A DNA stretch of 64,000 bases from Streptomyces sp. NK08204 (GCF_020400585.1 NZ_JAINVF010000033.1:1-64000); one strand, 5' to 3'; positions 50,417 through 59,714 are shown, counted from the first letter of the stretch. Notes: generated by a model from the sequence alone, not told the origin. Numbers and translations: made by a program.

Positions 50417-51322
50417 TCAGCCGAAGACGGCCAGGCTCTTGGCCTTGCCCCGGTGCTCCTCGACGAGCGCGAGGAAGCGCCCCTCGGGGCCGAACACGGC
50501 TACGGGTCCGGCGCCCGCGTACTCCTCGGGCATCTCCAGACGGACGCCGTTGACGAGCAGCCGGGAACGCCTGGCGTCCACGTCCCAGCGCGGGAACGCG
50601 GCCGAGGCGGCCTCGGCGATCGGCATCACGTTCAGCTTCTCCTGGAGCTGGTCCAGCGTCTTGGCCGAGTCGAGCTTGTACGGCCCGACGCGGGTCCGGC
50701 GCAGCGCGGTGAGGTGACCGCCGACGCCCAGGTCGGCTCCGAGGTCGCGGGCCAGGGCCCGGATGTAGGTGCCGGAGGAGCAGACCACCGATACGACCAG
50801 GTCGAGCACGGGGGTGCCGTCCGCGGCGACGGCGTCGCGGATGTCGTACACGGTGAAGGAGGAGACGCTCACCGGCCGGGCGGGGATGTCGAATTCCTCG
50901 CCCTCGCGGGCCCGCTTGTACGAACGCACGCCGTCGATCTTGATGGCGCTGACCTTGGACGGCACCTGCATGATGTCGCCGGTCAGCTTGGCGACGCCCG
51001 CGTCGATGGCGGCCCGGTTCAGCCCGGACGCGTCGGTGGAGGAGGTGATCTCCCCTTCGGCGTCGTCGGTGAGGGTGTTCTGGCCCAGGCGGATGGTGCC
51101 CAGGTACTCCTTCTCCGTGAGGGCGAGGTGCCCGAGGAGCTTGGTGGCGCGCTCGACGCCGAGGACGAGGACGCCGGTCGCCATCGGGTCGAGGGTGCCG
51201 GCGTGGCCGACGCGTCGCGTGCGCGCGATCCCGCGCATCTTGGCGACGACGTCGTGAGAGGTGAAGCCCGACGGCTTGTCGACGATGACGAGGCCGTCGG
51301 GGGTGGTGTGCTTCTGGGTCAT
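50417..51322 (-). CDS. truB: tRNA pseudouridine-55 synthase
   Basis: Makes pseudouridine 55 in the T loop of tRNAs. 301 residues. The catalytic Asp lies in GHAGTLDPMATG (~residue 45), after the opening GLVIVDKPSGFTSHDVV. The C-terminal SGTYIRALARDLG and RRTRVGPY motifs are present. The ATG overlaps the rbfA stop by four bases (ATGA), so the two are translationally coupled at the end of the rimP-nusA-infB-rbfA-truB cluster. Confidence 0.97.
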   Translation of the reverse strand: MTQKHTTPDGLVIVDKPSGFTSHDVVAKMRGIARTRRVGHAGTLDPMATGVLVLGVERATKLLGHLALTEKEYLGTIRLGQNTLTDDAEGEITSSTDASGLNRAAIDAGVAKLTGDIMQVPSKVSAIKIDGVRSYKRAREGEEFDIPARPVSVSSFTVYDIRDAVAADGTPVLDLVVSVVCSSGTYIRALARDLGADLGVGGHLTALRRTRVGPYKLDSAKTLDQLQEKLNVMPIAEAASAAFPRWDVDARRSRLLVNGVRLEMPEEYAGAGPVAVFGPEGRFLALVEEHRGKAKSLAVFG

Positions 51323-51780
51323 TCCGCGGCGTCGCCGTCCGTCTCGGTCGTGTCGTCCTCGGACGGCTTGCGGTACGGGTCCGCCTCTCCGGCGTAGGCG
51401 GCGCCGGTGGCCGCCTCCCGCACCTTCTGGTCGGACTGCCGGGCCTTGTCGAGGAGGTCCTCGATCGTCCGGGCGGTGTCCGGCAGGGCGTCCGCGACGA
51501 AGGTGAGGGTGGGCGTGAACTTCACGCCTGCCGCACGGCCGACCTCGGAGCGCAGGATGCCCTTGGCGCTCTCCAGTCCGGCCGCCGCGGCCTTCCGCTC
51601 CTCTTCGTCCCCGTAGACCGTGTAGAAGACGGTCGCCTCCCGCAGGTCACCCGTGACCCGGGTGTCCGTGATGGTGACGTGCGAGCCGAGCCGCGGGTCC
51701 TTGATCCCGCGCTGCAGCTTCTGGGCCACCACCTGTCGGATGAGGTCCGCCAGCCTTTTCGCCCGCGCGTTGTCGGCCAC
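51319..51780 (-). CDS. rbfA: Ribosome-binding factor A
   Basis: Assists 30S maturation and 16S 5'-end processing. 153 residues starting VADNARAKRLADLIRQVVAQ, with the KH-type core DPRLGSHVTITDTRVTGDLR. The frame is open to 51897, but the GTG at 51780 is preceded by GGAG at eight bases and starts the family sequence. The acidic tail is typical of Streptomyces. It overlaps truB. Confidence 0.95.
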   Translation of the reverse strand: MADNARAKRLADLIRQVVAQKLQRGIKDPRLGSHVTITDTRVTGDLREATVFYTVYGDEEERKAAAAGLESAKGILRSEVGRAAGVKFTPTLTFVADALPDTARTIEDLLDKARQSDQKVREAATGAAYAGEADPYRKPSEDDTTETDGDAAE

Positions 51781-51818
51781 TGGTCCGTCTCCCGTTCTTT
51801 CCTGTCTGTGTTCTGTGG

Positions 51819-52112
51819 TCAGTCGTCGTCGCCGTGGATCCGCCGTCGTACGGACAGCAGCTCCACTTCGGGGCGGCCGGCGACCAGCCGTTCGCACCGG
51901 TCGAGTACGTCGATGAGGTGCGCCGCGTCACCGGAGACCATGGCGACGCCGATGAGGGCCCGCCGGTGAAGATTCATGTGGTCCACCTCCGCCGCGCTCA
52001 CGGAGTACTTCCGCTGGAGTTCGGCGACGATCGGGCGGACGACGGAGCGCTTCCCCTTCAGCGAGTGGACGTCGCCGAGGAGGAGATCGAAGGACAAAGT
52101 CCCCACGTACAT
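51819..52112 (-). CDS. DUF503 (YlxP-like) protein
   Basis: 97 residues of the DUF503 family, regularly found between infB and rbfA. The opening MYVGTLSFDLLLGDVHSLKG and the core KRSVVRPIVAELQRKYSVSA are diagnostic. In other bacteria YlxP affects ribosome assembly and can act as an RbfA-like factor. The ribosome site is weak. It lies 38 bases upstream of rbfA on the same transcript. Confidence 0.93.
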   Translation of the reverse strand: MYVGTLSFDLLLGDVHSLKGKRSVVRPIVAELQRKYSVSAAEVDHMNLHRRALIGVAMVSGDAAHLIDVLDRCERLVAGRPEVELLSVRRRIHGDDD

Positions 52113-52300
52113 GTGTGTAACCGGTTCACCCGCCGGTACGGGATCGATGGCCCCGGGTCCGTGTGGCCGGGGACATCAAGAACCGTACCGCGTCCCTGCC
52201 AGTGGCTCGACAGGGTTTCCGTCCACGCCGTCCAGGCGCAAACGAGGCACTGGCCGGCGGGACCGAAGTCCTGCCGGCCAGCTTCAGGCACCGTGGGCCG

Positions 52301-55300
52301 TTACGCCCGCGGCTTCTCCCGCATCTCGTACGTCGCGATGATGTCGTCGACCTTGATGTCGTTGAAGTTGCCGAGGTTGATACCGCCCTCGAAGCCTTCG
52401 CGGATCTCGGTGACGTCGTCCTTGAAGCGACGCAGGCCCTCGATGTTGAGGTTCTCCGCGACCACCTTGCCGTCGCGGATGAGGCGCGCCTTGGTGTTGC
52501 GCCTGACCTCGCCGGACCGGATGATCACACCGGCGATGTTGCCCAGCTTGGACGACTTGAAGACCTCGCGGATCTCCGCCGTACCCAGCTCGACCTCTTC
52601 GAACTCCGGCTTGAGCATGCCCTTGAGGGCCGCCTCGATCTCCTCGATCGCCTGGTAGATGACCGAGTAGTAGCGGACGTCCACACCCTCGCGCTCGGCC
52701 ATCTGCGCCGCGCGGCCGGCCGCGCGGACGTTGAAGCCGATCACGATGGCGTCGGAGCCCATCGCCAGGTCGATGTCGGACTCCGTGACCGCACCGACGC
52801 CGCGGTGCAGGACGCGGATGTCGACCTCTTCGCCGACGTCCAGCTGGAGCAGGGAGGATTCCAGAGCCTCGACCGATCCGGACGCGTCGCCCTTGATGAT
52901 CAGGTTCAGCTGCTGGACCTCGCCGGCCTTCAGCACCTTGTCCAGGTCCTCCAGCGACACGCGGCGCGTGCGCTTGGCGAAGGCCGCGTTGCGCTCGCGA
53001 GCGGCACGCTTCTCCGCGATCTGGCGGGCCGTACGGTCCTCGTCGACCACGATGAAGTTGTCACCGGCACCCGGGACATTGGTCAGACCCAGGACCTGGA
53101 CCGGCGTCGACGGGCCGGCCTCGGCCACGTTGTTGCCGTTGTCGTCGAGCATGGCCCGGACGCGGCCGTACGCGTCGCCGACCACCATCGTGTCGCCGAC
53201 CCGCAGCGTGCCTCGCTGGACCAGGACCGTCGCCACGGCACCCCGGCCGCGGTCGAGGCGGGACTCGATCGAGATGCCCTGCGCGTCCTGGTTCGGGTTG
53301 GCCCGGAGGTCCAGGGTGGCGTCGGCCGTCAGGACGACCGCCTCGAGGAGGCTGTCGATGTTCAGACCCTGCTTGGCGGAGATGTCGACGAACATGGTGT
53401 CGCCGCCGTACTCCTCGGCCACCAGGCCGTACTCGGTCAGCTGACCGCGCACCTTGGTCGGGTCCGCGCCCTCGACGTCGATCTTGTTGACCGCGACCAC
53501 GATCGGCACGTCGGCCGCCTTGGCGTGGTTCAGGGCCTCGACGGTCTGCGGCATCACACCGTCGTTGGCCGCGACCACGAGGATCGCGATGTCCGTCGAC
53601 TTCGCACCACGGGCACGCATGGCGGTGAACGCCTCGTGACCCGGGGTGTCGATGAAGGTGATGGCGCGGTCCTCGCCGTTGACCTCGGTCGCGACCTGGT
53701 AGGCACCGATGTGCTGGGTGATGCCACCGGCCTCGCCCGCGATGACGTTCGTCTTGCGGATGGCGTCGAGCAGGCGGGTCTTACCGTGGTCGACGTGACC
53801 CATGACGGTCACGACCGGCGGACGGACGACCAGGTCCTCCTCGTCGCCCTCGTCCTCGCCGAACTCCAGGTCGAAGGACTCGAGCAGCTCGCGGTCCTCC
53901 TCCTCGGGGCTGACGACCTGAACCGTGTAGTTCATCTCGCCGGCGAGGAGGTGCAGGGTCTCGTCGGAGACGGACTGCGTCGCGGTGACCATCTCGCCGA
54001 GGTTCATCATGACCGCGACGAGGGACGCCGGGTTGGCGTTGATCTTCTCCGCGAAGTCGGTGAGCGACGCGCCGCGGGAGAGACGGATGGTCTCGCCGTT
54101 GCCGCGCGGCAGCATCACGCCGCCGACGCTCGGGGCCTGCATGGCCTCGTACTCCTGGCGACGCTGACGCTTCGACTTGCGACCGCGACGCGCGGGACCG
54201 CCGGGACGGCCGAAGGCGCCCTGCGTGCCACCGCGGCCACCGGGACCGCCGGGACGACCACCGAAGCCGGGACGGCCACCGCCGCCACCGCCCGCGGGAC
54301 CGCCGCCGAAGCCGCCGCCACCGCCACCGGGGCCGCCGGGACGACCGGCGAAGCCGGGACGGCCACCGCCGCCACCGCCACCGGGACGACCGGCGAAGCC
54401 GCCGCCGCCGGGACGACCGGCACCGCCGGGTCGGCCGGCACCGGCCGGGCCGCGACCGCCGCCGGGGCCGGGACGCGGGCCGGCAGCGGGACGCTGCGGC
54501 ATCATGCCGGGGTTGGGACGCGGACCGGCCGGGCCGGGACGCGGGCCGCCCTGCTGCGGGCGGGGCATGCCGGCCGGGGTCGGCCGGGGACCACCCGGAG
54601 CCTGCGGACGCGGACCGCCGCCCTGGGCGCCGGGCGCCTGCGGACGGGGACCGGCGCCGGGGGCACCGGGGCCGCCGGGACGCGGGCCGCCCTGCGGGCG
54701 CGGGGCCTGCGGGCGGGCCATACCGGTGGAGCCACCGGAGGTGAAGGGGTTGTTACCCGGACGCGGACCGGCCGGGCGGGCACCCGGACGCGGGGCCTGG
54801 CCGCCGGCGCGGGGAGCGCCCTGGCCGCGGGCCGCCGGGCCCTGGCCGGGACCACCCGGACGGGCGCCGGGCTTCGGCGCGCCGGGACGGGCACCGGGAC
54901 GCGGGCCCTGGGCGGCCGGAGCCTGCGGGCCCTGGGCGGCCGGAGCCTGCGGAGCCGGCGCGGCCGGCGGAGCGGTGAACTCCGGGGCGGCCGGGGCCGG
55001 ACGCGGCGCGGGCTTCGGACCCGGCACCGGGCGCGGGCCCGGCGTCGGCGCGGAAGCCGCGGGGGTCGACGGGGCAGCGGGCTGCTGGGCCGTCGGGGGC
55101 TTGGGGGCCGCCGGCCTCGGGGCACCCGGACGAGCCGCCTGCACCGGAGAGGGCGCGGCGGGCTTGGGGGCGGCCTTGCGCGGGGCGGGCTTGCCGGCGG
55201 ACTTGCCGGAGCCGCCCTGGAAGGCGTCGGTCAGCTTGCGTACAACAGGCGCTTCGATCGTCGAAGACGCCGAACGGACGAATTCACCGAGTTCCTGGAG

Positions 55301-55369
55301 CTTGGCCATGACGACCTTGCTCTCGACACCGAACTCCTTGGCGAGTTCGTAGACCCGGACCTTAGCCAC
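52301..55369 (-). CDS. infB: Translation initiation factor IF-2
   Basis: GTPase that places initiator tRNA on the 30S subunit. 1022 residues. The IF2-N helix (VRVYELAKEFGVESKVVMAKL) is followed by ~370 residues of Pro/Ala/Gly/Arg low complexity (coding DNA about 54177-55200). Then comes the G domain with GHVDHGKT, DTPGHEAF and NKID, then the C-terminal domains. AAAGGAG lies four bases before the GTG start. The long disordered linker is normal for actinobacteria. It lies downstream of ylxR and nusA. Confidence 0.97.
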   Translation of the reverse strand: MAKVRVYELAKEFGVESKVVMAKLQELGEFVRSASSTIEAPVVRKLTDAFQGGSGKSAGKPAPRKAAPKPAAPSPVQAARPGAPRPAAPKPPTAQQPAAPSTPAASAPTPGPRPVPGPKPAPRPAPAAPEFTAPPAAPAPQAPAAQGPQAPAAQGPRPGARPGAPKPGARPGGPGQGPAARGQGAPRAGGQAPRPGARPAGPRPGNNPFTSGGSTGMARPQAPRPQGGPRPGGPGAPGAGPRPQAPGAQGGGPRPQAPGGPRPTPAGMPRPQQGGPRPGPAGPRPNPGMMPQRPAAGPRPGPGGGRGPAGAGRPGGAGRPGGGGFAGRPGGGGGGGRPGFAGRPGGPGGGGGGFGGGPAGGGGGGRPGFGGRPGGPGGRGGTQGAFGRPGGPARRGRKSKRQRRQEYEAMQAPSVGGVMLPRGNGETIRLSRGASLTDFAEKINANPASLVAVMMNLGEMVTATQSVSDETLHLLAGEMNYTVQVVSPEEEDRELLESFDLEFGEDEGDEEDLVVRPPVVTVMGHVDHGKTRLLDAIRKTNVIAGEAGGITQHIGAYQVATEVNGEDRAITFIDTPGHEAFTAMRARGAKSTDIAILVVAANDGVMPQTVEALNHAKAADVPIVVAVNKIDVEGADPTKVRGQLTEYGLVAEEYGGDTMFVDISAKQGLNIDSLLEAVVLTADATLDLRANPNQDAQGISIESRLDRGRGAVATVLVQRGTLRVGDTMVVGDAYGRVRAMLDDNGNNVAEAGPSTPVQVLGLTNVPGAGDNFIVVDEDRTARQIAEKRAARERNAAFAKRTRRVSLEDLDKVLKAGEVQQLNLIIKGDASGSVEALESSLLQLDVGEEVDIRVLHRGVGAVTESDIDLAMGSDAIVIGFNVRAAGRAAQMAEREGVDVRYYSVIYQAIEEIEAALKGMLKPEFEEVELGTAEIREVFKSSKLGNIAGVIIRSGEVRRNTKARLIRDGKVVAENLNIEGLRRFKDDVTEIREGFEGGINLGNFNDIKVDDIIATYEMREKPRA

Positions 55370-55488
55370 TTCGCTCCTTTGAGGTCCGGGTTGAAAGCCG
55401 GACCGTCGCTAGTTCATGGGCGTACTCATCGCGTACTCATCGAGTGCTCATCGCAATCTCGACCTGCTTTCGACTCGCGAGGTACCAG

Positions 55489-55512
55489 GCCGTACGGGAA
55501 CTTCCGTACGGC
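55489..55512. terminator. Hairpin between ylxR and infB
   Basis: GCCGTACGG (55489-55497) pairs with CCGTACGGC (55504-55512) around GAACTT. There is no T-run. It may be an attenuator or a processing site ahead of infB. Confidence 0.5.
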
Positions 55513-55555
55513 ACTCTCTCCTTACGTGATGCCTGCTCGGCATCGTGTTGCCTGC

Positions 55556-55837
55556 TCAGCAACTGTCCGTCTGCCCGACGTACCGGCGCAACGCCTTTAT
55601 GTCGAGCGGCCCGGGGACGCGCAGCGCCCTCGGAAACGCCCGGCGGCGTACCGCCTGGTCGAGACAGACCGGGTCGGGGTGTACGTACACACCCCGGCCG
55701 GGCAGCGTACCGCGTGGATCGGGAACACACTGTTCTCCATCCGCCACGGCCCGCAGCAGCTCGTGCTTGGCCGCTCGCTGCCTGCACCCCACACAGGTGC
55801 GCTCAGGGCATGCGCGGGCATACGTCCGGCCAGACAC
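55556..55837 (-). CDS. ylxR: YlxR family (DUF448) RNA-binding protein
   Basis: 93 residues with the family signature ERTCVGCRQR near the start, GTLPGRGVYVHPDPVCLDQA in the middle, and a basic helix RRRAFPRALRV. The GTG at 55837 is the only possible start because an in-frame TGA lies just upstream. A GAGGA abuts it, and GGGGAGG lies 11 bases upstream. YlxR sits between nusA and infB in most bacteria and is thought to bind RNA or act as a regulator. Confidence 0.93.
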   Translation of the reverse strand: MSGRTYARACPERTCVGCRQRAAKHELLRAVADGEQCVPDPRGTLPGRGVYVHPDPVCLDQAVRRRAFPRALRVPGPLDIKALRRYVGQTDSC

Positions 55838-55949
55838 TCCTCAGTCTACCTCCCCGTACCGACCTCACCCCTTTGAGGGAGAAGTCGAACAGTTACATGA
55901 TGCAGGCTTGTCCGATCTCAGCGCATCGCGGCCGAGATCTATTCCCCGG

Positions 55950-56948
55950 CTACTGCCCGGCGTGCGCCGCGGTCTGCTCGGTGTCCGGGCGGATGTCGAT
56001 CCGCCAGCCGGTGAGCCGGGCCGCGAGCCGGGCGTTCTGGCCCTCCTTGCCGATGGCCAGCGACAGCTGGTAGTCCGGCACGGTGACCCGGGCGGACCGG
56101 GAGGCCATGTCCACGACCTCCACCTTGGACACCCGAGCGGGTGACAGCGCGTTCGCCACCATCTCCGCCGGGTCGTCCGACCAGTCCACGATGTCGATCT
56201 TCTCGCCGTTCAGCTCGGCCATCACGTTGCGCACCCGGCCGCCCATGGGGCCGATGCAGGCACCCTTGGCGTTCAGGCCCGTACGGGTGGACCGTACGGC
56301 GATCTTCGTGCGGTGACCGGCCTCGCGGGCGATCGCGGCGATCTCCACGGAGCCGTCGGCAATCTCCGGCACTTCCAGGGCGAAGAGCTTCTTCACCAGA
56401 TTGGGGTGCGTGCGCGAGAGGGTGACGGACGGTCCGCGCACGCCCTTCGCCACCCGGACGACGTACGAGCGCAGCCGCGTGCCGTGCGCGTACTCCTCGC
56501 CGGGCACCTGCTCCTGCACCGGCAGGATGGCCTCCAGCTTGCCGATGTCGACCAGCACGTTCTTCGGGTCGCGGCCCTGCTGGACCACACCGGTGACGAT
56601 GTCGCCCTCGCGGCCTGCGTACTCGCCGAGCGTCGCGTCGTCCTCGGCGTCCCGCAGCCGCTGCAGGATCACCTGCTTGGCGGTGGTGGCGGCGATCCGG
56701 CCGAAGCCGGAGGGGGTGTCGTCGAACTCGCGGGGCGCCTGGCCCTCTTCGAGGTCCTCGGGGTCCTCCTTCGCCCACACGGTCACATGGCCGGTCTCCC
56801 GGTTCAGCTCCACGCGTGCGTGGCGGCGGCTTCCCTCGGTGCGGTGGTAGGCGATGAGGAGGGCCGACTCGATCGCCTCGACCAGCAGGTCGAAGGAGAT
56901 CTCCTTCTCCCGAACCAAGCCCCGCAGGGCGCTCATGTCGATGTCCAC
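55950..56948 (-). CDS. nusA: Transcription termination/antitermination factor NusA
   Basis: RNA-polymerase-associated factor, 332 residues. It has an N-terminal polymerase-binding domain (MDIDMSALRGLVREKEISFD), an S1 domain, and two KH domains with CIGPMGGRVRNVM and AIGKEGQNARLAARL. It lacks the C-terminal acidic repeats of the E. coli protein, as in other actinobacteria. The GTG follows GGAGGAGG and lies only two bases past the rimP stop. Confidence 0.97.
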   Translation of the reverse strand: MDIDMSALRGLVREKEISFDLLVEAIESALLIAYHRTEGSRRHARVELNRETGHVTVWAKEDPEDLEEGQAPREFDDTPSGFGRIAATTAKQVILQRLRDAEDDATLGEYAGREGDIVTGVVQQGRDPKNVLVDIGKLEAILPVQEQVPGEEYAHGTRLRSYVVRVAKGVRGPSVTLSRTHPNLVKKLFALEVPEIADGSVEIAAIAREAGHRTKIAVRSTRTGLNAKGACIGPMGGRVRNVMAELNGEKIDIVDWSDDPAEMVANALSPARVSKVEVVDMASRSARVTVPDYQLSLAIGKEGQNARLAARLTGWRIDIRPDTEQTAAHAGQ

Positions 56949-56950
56949 GG

Positions 56951-57460
56951 CTACGCCTCCTCCTCTTCCTTCATGTCCTTCATGTCCTTGCGGTTGAACT
57001 CGACCTGCACGCGCGCCTTGGCGATCTCCGGGAAGCCGAGCCGACGGGTCGTGGCCTTGCGCCCCTTGACCCCGGGAACCTCCAGCTCCAGCCCCTCGTC
57101 GTCCACGGTCAGGATCCGCGCGACCAGGTCGCCGCCCTCGGACAGCTGGAACTTCACGAGCCGGCCCGTGGCGCGCACGAAGTGCCGGTGCTCGGTGAGG
57201 AGGCGCTCCGCGCCGGGGGTGCCGACCTCGAGGTAGTACTCGCCCTCGCCCATTGCGTCGGTCTCGTCGAGCTTCGCCGAGAGCGCGCGGCTCACATCGG
57301 CGATCTGGTCCATGTCCGGCCCGGAGTCGGAGTCGACGACCACGCTCAGCACCCGCTTGCGTCCGACCGAGTCCACGGCGATCTCCTCGAGATCCAGTCC
57401 CTGGGAGGTGACGAGCGGTTCCAGCAGCTCTCGCAGCCTCTCGCTCTGGGTGGTGCTCAT
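56951..57460 (-). CDS. rimP: Ribosome maturation factor RimP
   Basis: Needed for 30S assembly. 169 residues from the ATG at 57460, which has GAGGAG eight bases upstream; the frame is open to 57562 but lacks family sequence there. Typical segments are GLDLEEIAVDSVGRKRVL, ADVSRALSAKLDE, YYLEVGTPGAERLL and RHFVRATGRLVKF. The Lys/Glu-rich tail is usual. It is first gene of the rimP-nusA-ylxR-infB-rbfA-truB transcript and divergent from the lipoprotein gene at 57678. Confidence 0.95.
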   Translation of the reverse strand: MSTTQSERLRELLEPLVTSQGLDLEEIAVDSVGRKRVLSVVVDSDSGPDMDQIADVSRALSAKLDETDAMGEGEYYLEVGTPGAERLLTEHRHFVRATGRLVKFQLSEGGDLVARILTVDDEGLELEVPGVKGRKATTRRLGFPEIAKARVQVEFNRKDMKDMKEEEEA

Positions 57461-57677
57461 CCGGGTGACTCCTCGGCCGCGTGTGCTGTTGTGGGATGGG
57501 GCGCGTGTCTGGTCAAAGGGTATCCGGTCGCAGGGGGTGTTGCCGTCCACCCGGGTACGCACGGTGCCGGTGAGTGGTGTCCACGGGGCGCGCGGGTACG
57601 GTGATCACGGGCGTGCCGCCCGTCACTGGTCTTCTTGCCGGTCTTCCCTTCGTACGAGTTCCCCGAGGACGTCTGCA

Positions 57678-58214
57678 GTGCCGTACCCTCCGCCGCCGCG
57701 CACCCCCTCGGGGCCGCGCAGAAGAACCCTGCTCGCCTCCGCCGCCGGGGCCGCCGTGCTGGCCGGCTGTACGGCCGGTACGGACTCGGAAGACGGTGGC
57801 GCCCCGTCGGCCGCCACACGGGCACGCGCGCACGCGGCGCGGGACAGCGCGGAGTTGCTGGAGCGGTACGACGCCGTGCTCGCCGCGCATCCGGAGCTGG
57901 CCCAGCGGCTGCGTCCGCTGCGCACGGCGGTCGCCGCGCATGTGGCGGCCTTCGGCGGCGGGACCGCGGGTACGGCCACGAAGCCGCCGTCCTCCAAGGT
58001 CTCCCCCACCGCCGCCGCCACGGCCTCCCCGTCGCCCACCGTCCCGCCCCGGCCGAAGGACGCACTGCTCTCGCTGGCCGACGCCGAGCGGGGCGTGGCC
58101 GACAGACGGGCCCGGGACCTGCTGGAGGTGCCGGGCGAGCTGGCACGACTGCTGGCGTCGGTGTCGGCGGCCGGGGCGGCACACGCGTATCTGCTGATGG
58201 AGGGGGCCAAGTGA
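57678..58214 (+). CDS. Putative lipoprotein, unknown function
   Basis: 178 residues. Twin arginines (RRRTLLASAAGAAVLAGC) before a lipobox Cys suggest Tat-type export and lipidation. The exported part is helical and Ala-rich (ARDSAELLERYDAVLAAHPE), with a Pro/Ser/Thr linker in the middle. GAGG lies nine bases before the GTG. The stop overlaps the start of the DUF4439 gene by four bases, so the pair is coupled and may act together. The family is seen next to rimP in Streptomyces. Function unknown. Confidence 0.8.
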   Translation: MPYPPPPRTPSGPRRRTLLASAAGAAVLAGCTAGTDSEDGGAPSAATRARAHAARDSAELLERYDAVLAAHPELAQRLRPLRTAVAAHVAAFGGGTAGTATKPPSSKVSPTAAATASPSPTVPPRPKDALLSLADAERGVADRRARDLLEVPGELARLLASVSAAGAAHAYLLMEGAK

Positions 58215-58714
58215 GCGACGAGGCGAAGCGGGCCGTGTTGTCGGCGCTGCAGGCGGCGCTGGCCGCCGAGCACGCGGCGGTGTACGGGTACGGCGTCGTC
58301 GGCGGGCGGATCGGCCAGGCCCGGCGCGCCGAGGCGCGGGCCGCCTACGACGCGCACCGCTCCCGCCGGGACTCGCTGGCCCGCCAGGTCCGGGACCTGG
58401 GCGGCGAGCCGGTGGCGGCGAGCGCCGGGTACGCGCTGCCGTTCCCGGTGCCGGACCCGGCGGCTGCGGTGCGGCTCGCCGCGCGGCTGGAGGAACGGCT
58501 GGCCGGGGTCTACTCGGACCTGGTCCGGGCGACGACGGGCGCGCAGCGTGGTGCCGCCGCGGCGGTACTGCGCGAGGCAGCGGTGCGGGCGGTGCGCTGG
58601 AGCGGGCAGAGCGTAGCCTTCCCTGGACTCGCCGAGCGCTCCGGCGAGGGGACCGGCGCGGCGGGCACGACGGGGGGCAGGACACCGTCCTCCACCCCCT
58701 CGGTGGCCCCGTAG
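58211..58714 (+). CDS. Ferritin-like DUF4439 protein
   Basis: 167 residues forming a four-helix, ferritin-like bundle with AALAAEHAAVYGYGVVG at the start and AYDAHRSRRDSLARQ in the second helix. Glu and His residues at ferritin-like positions are visible in LAAEHAAVYGYG, but metal binding is unproven. The GTG overlaps the lipoprotein stop (GTGA). There is no signal peptide. Confidence 0.85.
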   Translation: MSDEAKRAVLSALQAALAAEHAAVYGYGVVGGRIGQARRAEARAAYDAHRSRRDSLARQVRDLGGEPVAASAGYALPFPVPDPAAAVRLAARLEERLAGVYSDLVRATTGAQRGAAAAVLREAAVRAVRWSGQSVAFPGLAERSGEGTGAAGTTGGRTPSSTPSVAP

Positions 58715-58758
58715 GCGCCGTCACGACATCCCGTACCGCAGGAAGGAACGACTCGCGC

Positions 58759-59664
58759 ATGGCTTTCGAACCGCCGCCCCGCCTGGTGCGGGCGCTCGGT
58801 GAGACGGCACCGGCCGGGGACGACTGGCTGGCGCAGCTGCCCCGGACGGCCGAACTGGCCGTGGCCCGGCGCGAGTCGACCGTCGAGCGGGTCCAGATGC
58901 CGGGCGGCCGGAGCAGCCTGGTGGTGCTGGTACGGCTGGCCGACGGCACCCCGGCCGTGCTGAAGCTGGCCCCGCCCCGGGCCCGCCCGGAGAGCGAACG
59001 GGCCGCGCTGGCCCACTGGGGCGGCGTGGGCGCCGTACTGCTGCTGCAGGGACCGCGGGAGCCGGAGGAGGGGGTGCTGCTGCTGGAGCGGCTGCATCCG
59101 GACGTGTCGGTGCGGTCGCTGCCGGAGGCGAAGGCGCTGCTGGAGGCGGCGGGCACGCTGCGCCGGCTGTGGGTCGAACCTCCGGCGGAGCACGGCTTCG
59201 AGACGGTGGCGGAGCGCACCGGACGGCAGGCGGCGGCGATGCGGGCGGGCGCGCAGGCCGATCCGCAGACGGCGCCGCTGGTCGACGCGGCGCTCGCGGC
59301 CCGCGACGGGTTGCTGGCCGCGCCGCCCGAACACCGGCTGCTGCACGGCACGTTCCGACAGAGCAAGGTCCTTGCCGGGGAGCGGACGCCGTGGCTCGCC
59401 GTGGGGCCGGACCCGGTGGTCGGCGAGTGCGCCTTCGATCTGGCGCGGCTGGTGCGGGACCGGGTGGAGGACCTGATCGCGGCACCGTCCGGACCGGCGA
59501 TCACCCGGCGCCGGATCAAACGGCTCGCGGAGTCGCTGGAGGTGGACCAGGAGCGGCTGCGCGGCTGGACGCTGTTCCGGGCGGTGGAGTCCGGTGTGCG
59601 GGCCCTGCGGGTGGGGCGGCCCAAGGACGCGGAGCTGCTGCTGGAGTTCGCGGGGTGGCTGTAG
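58759..59664 (+). CDS. Degenerate aminoglycoside-phosphotransferase-fold protein
   Basis: 301 residues with the APH-type layout. The nucleotide-binding part has VLKLAPPRARPESERAALAHW. The catalytic loop reads HGTFRQSKVL (~195-204) where active enzymes have HGDxxxxN, and the metal-binding region reads VGPDPVVGECAFDLARLVRD rather than IDP. Loss of the catalytic Asp and Asn predicts no kinase activity or an unusual one. The ATG follows AGGAAGGA. It is not convincing as a resistance gene. Confidence 0.8.
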   Translation: MAFEPPPRLVRALGETAPAGDDWLAQLPRTAELAVARRESTVERVQMPGGRSSLVVLVRLADGTPAVLKLAPPRARPESERAALAHWGGVGAVLLLQGPREPEEGVLLLERLHPDVSVRSLPEAKALLEAAGTLRRLWVEPPAEHGFETVAERTGRQAAAMRAGAQADPQTAPLVDAALAARDGLLAAPPEHRLLHGTFRQSKVLAGERTPWLAVGPDPVVGECAFDLARLVRDRVEDLIAAPSGPAITRRRIKRLAESLEVDQERLRGWTLFRAVESGVRALRVGRPKDAELLLEFAGWL

Positions 59665-59714
59665 GGCGTCGAAGGCCGGCGCCTCGCGAGCGCCGGAAGG
59701 GCTGACGCAGTGAA

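Noticed and set aside
52163..55876. 1237-residue plus-strand ORF opposite infB
   Set aside because: Shadow of infB and its low-complexity region.
58759..59664. Aminoglycoside resistance gene
   Set aside because: The APH catalytic Asp and Asn are missing and the context is housekeeping; resistance is not supported.
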